Part shown: one piece after another, positions 1 to 5,065 of the stretch
How the letters are laid out: the number at the start of each line of letters is the position of its first letter
How positions within the stretch are numbered: the first letter of the stretch is position 1
DNA from: Coprothermobacter sp.
GTDB taxonomy: Bacteria > Coprothermobacterota > Coprothermobacteria > Coprothermobacterales > Coprothermobacteraceae
Direction of reading: 5' to 3'
Assembly (NCBI GenBank): GCA_003476705.1
Contig: DMVM01000109.1
Span: 1 to 6,146, forward strand
Length of the DNA: 6,146 nucleotides
Notes under the pieces: generated by a model
What the model was told of the DNA's origin: nothing
The model's database searches: none
The model's input: only the letters and a program-made list of their open reading frames with translations
Translations under genes and position numbers: made by a program

Positions 1-624
1 GGGGTCATAGGTAAGAACAAGGTTATGGCTTTTAGTGGCAGATTTCACTATTATGAAGGCTACAGCATGGCAGAAGTTACCTACCCTGTCAGGGTAGCCA
101 AACTGTTGGGAGCCAAATTGCTCATTGTAACCAATGCGGCTGGAGGGTTAAACCCTAAGTTCCATGTAGGTGATTTGATGCTTATAACCGACCATATTAA
201 CTTCATGGGCGCTAATCCCCTAATAGGTCCAAATGTGGAAGAATGGGGTCCCCGCTTTGTTGACCTTTATCACGTTTACAGTGAGCAGTACATGAATAAG
301 CTGCGTGAAATAGCAGTCAGGAAAGGCTTAATCCTGCGTGAGGGTGTGTACTTGGCTGTTTCTGGTCCTACGTACGAAACCCATGCTGAGTTAAAAATGA
401 TGCAAGGATTCGGAGCAGATGCAGTGGGCATGAGCACAGTTCCAGAATGCATTGTAGCTGCACACATGAGTCTACCCGTATTGGGTGTATCTGTGATAAC
501 GGATATGGCTCTCCCATATATCATTCAAGACATCAGTCATGAGATGGTGTTAGCGGCAGCGGAGGAAGCCAGTGAAACACTAAGTGATCTGATTTGGGAA
601 TTTCTTCAGGAGGTGACGTTGTAG
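1..624 (+). CDS. Purine nucleoside phosphorylase, trimeric (PNP/MTAP) type, 5'-truncated by window edge
   Basis: This enzyme cleaves purine (deoxy)nucleosides with phosphate to the free base and (deoxy)ribose-1-phosphate in cytosolic purine salvage. The frame is open from base 1, so 207 codons are visible. Compared from memory with human PNP, about 70 N-terminal residues, including the first phosphate loop, lie upstream. Counting from the first visible codon, I see GRFHYYEGY (residues 13-21; R14, H16, Y18, E19 match human R84, H86, Y88, E89), TNAAGG (44-49), GPTYET (122-127; E126 matches purine-binding E201), GMSTVPE (143-149; M144 matches M219) and a late His (H180). The human Asn243 position is Asp168 here, which may widen specificity to 6-aminopurines. 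HYYEGY and YET favour PNP over methylthioadenosine phosphorylase. The stop (622-624) overlaps the GTG of the next gene, and the last codons carry that gene's ribosome site. The ATG at 25 is internal to a conserved motif and is not the start. Confidence 0.95.
   Translation, partial: GVIGKNKVMAFSGRFHYYEGYSMAEVTYPVRVAKLLGAKLLIVTNAAGGLNPKFHVGDLMLITDHINFMGANPLIGPNVEEWGPRFVDLYHVYSEQYMNKLREIAVRKGLILREGVYLAVSGPTYETHAELKMMQGFGADAVGMSTVPECIVAAHMSLPVLGVSVITDMALPYIIQDISHEMVLAAAEEASETLSDLIWEFLQEVTL
608..616 (+). promoter_or_regulatory. Shine-Dalgarno site of the pyrimidine-nucleoside phosphorylase gene
   Basis: AGGAGGTGA is a near-perfect complement of the 16S rRNA 3' end and lies inside the final codons of the upstream purine nucleoside phosphorylase. 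There are 10 nt between AGGAGG and the GTG at 624-626. It decides the start: the upstream in-frame TTG at 594 has no such site and would add ten residues that are simply the alternate reading of the upstream gene. Confidence 0.85.
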
Positions 625-1913
625 TGTTACCTCAGGAGTTCATAAGAGTAAAGCGAGACGGTGAAAAACATACCAGGGATTCTATGAAAGAGTTCTTTTC
701 ACAGTACCTCAATGGTAATGTAGCTGATTACCAAGTTTCAGCTTGGTTAATGGCAGCGTTCTTAAAAGGTTTGGACGATGAAGAAACATTTTGGTTAACT
801 GAGCAAATTGTTAATAGTGGCGAAAAGCTGGATCTTAGTGACATAGATGGAATAAAAGTGGACAAGCACTCTTCAGGCGGCGTGGGTGACAAAGTCTCTT
901 TGGCCATAGTGCCACTTTTAGCTTCAACGGGCTTAGTAGTTTCTAAAATGAGCGGCCGTGGTTTAGGACACACAGGAGGAACCATCGACAAGCTGGAATC
1001 CATTCCTGGGCTGCGAACTGAGTTCTCTACAGAGGAGTTCAAGGCACTCTTGAGACGCGTAGGTTTAGCCATCGTTTCTCAGTCTGAAAGTTTGGCACCT
1101 TTAGATAAGAAGCTTTACAGTTTGAGAGATGTGACTGCCACTGTGGAATCTTTACCTTTAATTGCTTCCAGCATAATGTCAAAGAAGATCGCTGTAGGCA
1201 GCGACCTGGTAAGTTTGGATGTGAAACTAGGTAATGGGGCATTCATAACTAACTTGGAAGATGCGAAGGAACTTTGCAGATTCATGATGAGCTTAGCTGA
1301 ACAATTTGGTAGAAAGGTGGAAATTCATGTCACCGACATGAATGAACCACTGGGAAGCAGTATTGGTAACTCTCTTGAAGTAATCGAAGCTTTGGAATTC
1401 CTAAAAGGCAAGGTCGAAAACAGGTTCGCTAGACTGGTAAAAGAACTGTACAAAGATACTGTGAACAGTACAGGTGGGGAAGCTCCTGACGTAGAACAAC
1501 TTATCGCTTCAGGTAAACCCCTGGAGAAGTTTGCACAAATGATAGAGGCTCAGAGTGGAGACCCTAAGGTGGTAGAAGATTATTCTTTACTTCCCATGGC
1601 CAAAAACGTTCATGAACTCAGAGCACAACGGTCAGGCTATTTGAAGTTCGTAGATACAAAGGAAGTAGGCATGGCGGCAGTTGAGCTGGGTGGCGGACGA
1701 AAGAGAAAAGAAGACAACATTGATCACGGTGTTGGTATAAAGTTCCTTGTGGAAGGTGGTAGCAAAGTTGATGCTGGTGACATCTTAGCGCTTGTGTATT
1801 TCAATAATGAAAATACCCTAAATAGTGCATTAAAGAGGCTTGAGCATGCTTTTATTATAACGGAGACAGAACCCGAGGAAAGGCCACTTATTTGGTGGAG
1901 TAGTTATCAATAA
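624..1913 (+). CDS. pdp: Pyrimidine-nucleoside phosphorylase (thymidine phosphorylase family)
   Basis: This enzyme phosphorolyses thymidine, deoxyuridine and probably uridine to the base and (deoxy)ribose-1-phosphate. The GTG start gives 429 residues, close to the usual 430-440. The N-terminal helical domain is followed by the phosphate-binding KHSSGGVGD (81-89), the family signature SGRGLGHTGGT (110-120) with DKLESIPG after it, and RDVTATVESLP (168-178). R168, S183 and K187 match pyrimidine-binding R171, S186 and K190 of E. coli DeoA. The residue before MSGRG is Lys108. As I recall, Lys is typical of broad-specificity Bacillus-type Pdp, where strict thymidine phosphorylases carry Met, so I prefer Pdp to DeoA. 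The C-terminal domain has LGGGRKRKEDNIDHGVG, typical of the family. The gene overlaps the purine nucleoside phosphorylase stop by one base (TAGTG), so translation is probably coupled. A phosphopentomutase gene further upstream would fit but is not visible. Confidence 0.95.
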   Translation: MLPQEFIRVKRDGEKHTRDSMKEFFSQYLNGNVADYQVSAWLMAAFLKGLDDEETFWLTEQIVNSGEKLDLSDIDGIKVDKHSSGGVGDKVSLAIVPLLASTGLVVSKMSGRGLGHTGGTIDKLESIPGLRTEFSTEEFKALLRRVGLAIVSQSESLAPLDKKLYSLRDVTATVESLPLIASSIMSKKIAVGSDLVSLDVKLGNGAFITNLEDAKELCRFMMSLAEQFGRKVEIHVTDMNEPLGSSIGNSLEVIEALEFLKGKVENRFARLVKELYKDTVNSTGGEAPDVEQLIASGKPLEKFAQMIEAQSGDPKVVEDYSLLPMAKNVHELRAQRSGYLKFVDTKEVGMAAVELGGGRKRKEDNIDHGVGIKFLVEGGSKVDAGDILALVYFNNENTLNSALKRLEHAFIITETEPEERPLIWWSSYQ

Positions 1914-1916
1914 TTG

Positions 1917-1926
1917 AGTCATGACT
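1917..1926 (+). repeat. 10-bp perfect palindrome over the start codon of the DHH-CBS-tRNA nucleotidyltransferase gene
   Basis: AGTCATGACT is its own reverse complement and is centred on the ATG at 1921-1923. No convincing Shine-Dalgarno sequence is near this start; the closest G-rich run, GGTGGAG at 1894-1900, ends 20 nt away. The ATG is nevertheless forced: the frame has a TGA at 1915-1917, and motif I of the DHH domain begins at residue 6. Initiation therefore probably depends on ribosomes finishing the gene upstream, whose stop is 7 nt away. A regulatory role for the palindrome is not shown. Confidence 0.4.
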
Positions 1927-4038
1927 ATCGTAGTACATAAAGGAGTCGATCTTGACGCTTTTGGTTCTGCTTTGGCACTTGCACATGTGTTCGGTGGAAA
2001 AATGTTCTTGCCAGAGCCAAAAAACAGAAACGTTGCTCATCTTTCACATGCGCTGCAAGAATGGGTAACGGATAGCGTTGAGGGTAACGTTATCTTTTGT
2101 GACACGGACAGCTTAGGGAAGTGGAAAGCAGAGTTCATCTTCGATCACCATGGCACAGTATACGGCGCAAATAGCAGTGCGGTAGCCATATGGCTTGAAG
2201 ACTGCGGATATCTTCAGAAGATGTCTGAGAATGTTTTGGAACTACTCATGTCAGGCATATATGAAGATACTGGTTTTCTTCGATATCATTCAGCTAAGCC
2301 TTGGGACTTCGTAGCCGTAAGCTCCCTTAGACGCTTAATGAAAAGGCCCTTCGAGTTGGATATTCACGTGAGTCCGCCTTTTAGTGAGTCACACTTCAAA
2401 GCCATGTTCAAAATACTTGAACGGCAGCATGAGATTAGACTACTGAGCAAGATCATAGATATCTCATATATCTATGAGAAGGAAAGTGAAGGGGAAATTT
2501 CTTCAGTGGTACAGCTACTACAATCCATGCAGGATATAAATGCTTATGTACTTCTTGTGGGAAGCAAGAATAGGATACTTGGCATATGTCGCAGTGACGA
2601 GACCGTGCCACTGTGGGATCTCTTGCAAGACCTTAATCCGAGTGGCCACAAGTATGCTTTTGTGTTCAGAAAGAGAGGCAATTTAATAAGCTTTTACGAG
2701 GCCCTGCCCGATTTGCTTAGGTCAAAGATGTTAGCTCAAACGTTGGTGACGGAAGTTAGCTTGTCAAAGATGGTTTTGTTGAAACCATGCAGCGTAAAAG
2801 AGGCGTTACGTTATTCTCGCGACTACGGTTTGGCTGTGGTATGTTTACAGGAGGAGCGTGGGCTCTATTTTATAACTAGGCACGACTTAGAAAGATTGGA
2901 AAGGTTAGGACTTGGAGAGAGTGATGTCCTCAGTTTTTCAAGGGTGTTACCACGTTTTGAGGAGCAAGACGATTTGGCAAAAGCTTATCCCATTCTCAGG
3001 CAGCGTATTCCTCTAGTTGTTAAAAAAGATAATGAGTTTTACATTGCAACCACAGACGACTTGTTAAGGCAAGGTGTGGTTCAGTTTTATGAAAACCGCA
3101 GTGAAGTTATCAGGGTAGGGGAGACGCTGTATGACCAAATTGGCTCTTTGTTAGAACATCTTTCGAAAAAAGGGCTTAACGTGTATTTGGTTGGTGGCGC
3201 CATCAGGGATTATCTCTTAGGCAAGACCCCTGACGATATTGATTTGTGCTTTGAGGGCGATATCGAAAAGATTTGCTTGGCTCTAGATGAGCTAGGTGTG
3301 AGCCATGATGTATTGGGTAAGACCTTATCAGTGAAATGTGAATGGAACGGAACTAAAGTTGAATTCACAAGAGCTCGCAAAGACTTATACAAGAGCCCTG
3401 GAGTGTTAGCAGAAGTAGAGCCTGCTACCATATTGGAGGATTTGGAGAGAAGAGATTTTACCATAAACGCCATAGCTTTGCAGCTTACGCCTGGTGTAAG
3501 TATTCTGGACCCATTCCAAGGATTGGACGATCTAAAAGACAGGGTTATAAGACTTATAAAACCTTGGTCACTCAGAGAGGACCCTTCCAGAGCTTTTAGA
3601 GCTATAAACTACAAGAACAGGCTAAATTTCCCGCTGGATTCTCAGCTCAAACAGGAACTTACAGCGGTTCAAGTGCAAGGCAAACCAGCGCCGCGGGTTC
3701 TTATGGAGCTTAGAAGCTTGCTTAGGTCTTCGCAAGTGTTTGAAAATGTGAAGGATGTTATAAACTTCGATCTTATGAGGTTCTTTGGTAGGTCCTTTGT
3801 GTTTGATGAAAGACTAATGTCCATGCTTGAGGAACTTCAGCAGGAGCAACAAGTACGGACCATAGAAGTTAGAAGGATCTATGAACTGGTTACAGTAATC
3901 CTGGGTCTGGGCTTTAAAGATAGGCCAGAAAGAGAGCGATTTTTTAAGCTCCTTGGCGGTGCTGGCAGGCTTAAAGCTTTATCTGAACAGTTGGAAGAGG
4001 AAGGGATCATAAGCAATCTGCTTATGGACCAGCAGTAG
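1921..4038 (+). CDS. DHH phosphoesterase - CBS - CBS - class II tRNA nucleotidyltransferase/poly(A) polymerase fusion
   Basis: This 705-residue protein has three parts. Residues 1-265 are a DHH phosphoesterase with complete metal motifs: HKGVDLD (H6, D10, D12), FCDT (D61), DHH (75-77) and YEDTG (D116). The DHHA1-like part has only PSGH (240-243) where GGGH is usual. Residues about 283-385 are two divergent CBS repeats, which in other proteins bind adenine nucleotides. Residues about 415-705 are a class II nucleotidyltransferase: VGGAIRD (424-430), catalytic DID (439-441), a likely third carboxylate E481, EDLERRDFTINAIA (506-519) and EDPSR (553-557). The C-terminal helical part would hold tRNA. 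Proteins with this order in Thermotoga and Aquifex add CCA or only A to tRNA 3' ends and are, as I recall, over 800 residues, so this one is compact. CCA, CC or A specificity cannot be read here. The start is forced by an upstream stop, and the location beside trpS fits a tRNA role. Confidence 0.92.
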   Translation: MTIVVHKGVDLDAFGSALALAHVFGGKMFLPEPKNRNVAHLSHALQEWVTDSVEGNVIFCDTDSLGKWKAEFIFDHHGTVYGANSSAVAIWLEDCGYLQKMSENVLELLMSGIYEDTGFLRYHSAKPWDFVAVSSLRRLMKRPFELDIHVSPPFSESHFKAMFKILERQHEIRLLSKIIDISYIYEKESEGEISSVVQLLQSMQDINAYVLLVGSKNRILGICRSDETVPLWDLLQDLNPSGHKYAFVFRKRGNLISFYEALPDLLRSKMLAQTLVTEVSLSKMVLLKPCSVKEALRYSRDYGLAVVCLQEERGLYFITRHDLERLERLGLGESDVLSFSRVLPRFEEQDDLAKAYPILRQRIPLVVKKDNEFYIATTDDLLRQGVVQFYENRSEVIRVGETLYDQIGSLLEHLSKKGLNVYLVGGAIRDYLLGKTPDDIDLCFEGDIEKICLALDELGVSHDVLGKTLSVKCEWNGTKVEFTRARKDLYKSPGVLAEVEPATILEDLERRDFTINAIALQLTPGVSILDPFQGLDDLKDRVIRLIKPWSLREDPSRAFRAINYKNRLNFPLDSQLKQELTAVQVQGKPAPRVLMELRSLLRSSQVFENVKDVINFDLMRFFGRSFVFDERLMSMLEELQQEQQVRTIEVRRIYELVTVILGLGFKDRPERERFFKLLGGAGRLKALSEQLEEEGIISNLLMDQQ
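4004..4030 (+). other. Hairpin at the 3' end of the tRNA nucleotidyltransferase gene
   Basis: CATAAGCA (4008-4015) and TGCTTATG (4019-4026) form a perfect 8-bp inverted repeat with a 3-nt loop (ATC). It can be extended by a U-G pair, an A-A mismatch and two G-C pairs to 4004-4030. It lies over the last codons of the gene, 12 nt before the stop codon if only the 8-bp stem is counted, and 58 nt before the trpS start. No U-run follows, so it is not a standard intrinsic terminator. It could stabilise or mark a processing point in the transcript, or be chance. Confidence 0.45.
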
Positions 4039-4072
4039 CAATAATGAATGTAAACTGTGAAAGGGCTTTGTT

Positions 4073-4080
4073 GGAGGTGA
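4073..4080 (+). promoter_or_regulatory. Shine-Dalgarno site of trpS
   Basis: GGAGGTGA ends 4 nt before the GTG start at 4085. It is the clearest signal in the 46-nt spacer 4039-4084, the longest non-coding stretch in the window. An in-frame TGA at 4058-4060 excludes any longer version of trpS, so the site and the stop together fix the start. Confidence 0.85.
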
Positions 4081-4084
4081 AATT

Positions 4085-5065
4085 GTGGCAAATAACGATG
4101 TAGTTGTAAGCGGTATAAGACCAACCGGTGTACCGCACCTGGGAAATCTACGTGGTGCACTGCAGCAATGGGTTGATCTGCAGGAAAAATACCCTTGTTT
4201 TTACTTTATTGCCGATTGGCACGCGTTGTTCGGCCTTGAAGAACGTAGCAGGGAAATAAAAGAAAATACAAAGAAAGTACTTGCCACACTACTTGCCGTG
4301 GGCCTTGATCCAGAAAAGAGCACCATCTTTATTCAATCACAGGTGCCAGAACACCTAACGCTTTTTACCATTTTTTCTGCCATAACACCTGTGGGGTGGT
4401 TAGAGCGTAATCCTACCTTAAAGGACATGGTCAGAGCAGAAGAGCCTCTACCCTATGGGCTGTTGGGCTACCCAGTACTGCAGGCTGCAGATATCTTGCT
4501 TTACAAAGGCACCATGGTTCCAGTGGGAAAAGACCAGCAGCCTCACTTGGAGATTTCACGTGAGATCGCAAGGCGTTTCAACAGTCTATTCGGTGTGGAG
4601 TTCTTCCCTGAACCTCAGGCTGTGCTAAATGAGTATCCCGTACTTCCTGGTACAGACGGAAGAAAGATGAGCAAGTCATATTCAAATGTGATCAGCATAG
4701 AAGACGACCGTGAAACCGTAAGATTCAAGGTCAGACAAATGATAACAGATCCTCAGAAAATAAGAAAGTCCGATCCTGGTCATCCAGATATTTGCTCAGT
4801 GTTTCAGCTGGAGAAGGGCTTTGTGGACAGCGCTTATTCTAAAGACATTTACGATCGTTGTGTTCAGGGGCTTTTGGGATGCGTTGAACACAAGAATATG
4901 CTGGCTGATATTATTTGGCAGTATCTTGAGCCCATACGGGAGAAGTACTTCTACTATTTAGAGCATGAAGAAGAACTCTGGAAAATAGCGTCCTATGGCA
5001 ACGAAAAAGCTACGAAGGTGGCCAAAGAGACCATGAGAGAGGTGCTGGACATTATAGGCCTATGA
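4085..5065 (+). CDS. trpS: Tryptophanyl-tRNA synthetase
   Basis: This cytosolic class I aminoacyl-tRNA synthetase activates tryptophan with ATP and charges tRNA-Trp. It has 326 residues, the usual length of compact bacterial TrpS. The N-terminal GIRPTGVPHLGN (10-21) is the TrpS form of the HIGH signature, and GIRPTG separates it from TyrS. DGRKMSKS (191-198) is the KMSKS loop. YPVLQAADILLY (129-140) holds D136, matching the Asp that contacts the indole nitrogen in Geobacillus TrpS, and VGKDQQPHLE (147-156) is the conserved active-site segment before it. The C-terminal helical tRNA-binding part is complete. Start is GTG with a strong ribosome site. The 46-nt leader is far too short for a T-box riboswitch, so no tryptophan-responsive control is visible here. 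The stop TGA overlaps the ATG of the next gene (ATGA, 5062-5065), so the two are probably translationally coupled. Confidence 0.97.
   Translation: MANNDVVVSGIRPTGVPHLGNLRGALQQWVDLQEKYPCFYFIADWHALFGLEERSREIKENTKKVLATLLAVGLDPEKSTIFIQSQVPEHLTLFTIFSAITPVGWLERNPTLKDMVRAEEPLPYGLLGYPVLQAADILLYKGTMVPVGKDQQPHLEISREIARRFNSLFGVEFFPEPQAVLNEYPVLPGTDGRKMSKSYSNVISIEDDRETVRFKVRQMITDPQKIRKSDPGHPDICSVFQLEKGFVDSAYSKDIYDRCVQGLLGCVEHKNMLADIIWQYLEPIREKYFYYLEHEEELWKIASYGNEKATKVAKETMREVLDIIGL

Noticed and set aside
25..27. ATG as the start of the purine nucleoside phosphorylase.
   Set aside because: It lies just before the GRFHYYEGY active-site motif, the frame is open to base 1, and about 70 family-conserved residues would be lost.
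594..626. Upstream TTG start for the pyrimidine-nucleoside phosphorylase, adding ten residues.
   Set aside because: The strong ribosome site at 608-616 is positioned for the GTG at 624, and the extra residues do not resemble the family N-terminus.
4004..4030. Hairpin as an intrinsic terminator of the tRNA nucleotidyltransferase gene.
   Set aside because: It lies within the coding region and is followed by a mixed sequence without a U-run.
4039..4084. Possible T-box riboswitch or promoter ahead of trpS.
   Set aside because: The spacer is 46 nt, far below T-box size; no T-box core, terminator or convincing -35/-10 pair is present.
4044..4103. A 19-codon reading frame from ATG 4044 with one Trp codon, overlapping the trpS start, resembling a Trp leader peptide.
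   Set aside because: It has no ribosome site, holds a single Trp codon created by the GTG-G of the trpS start itself, and no alternative terminator-antiterminator structure surrounds it.
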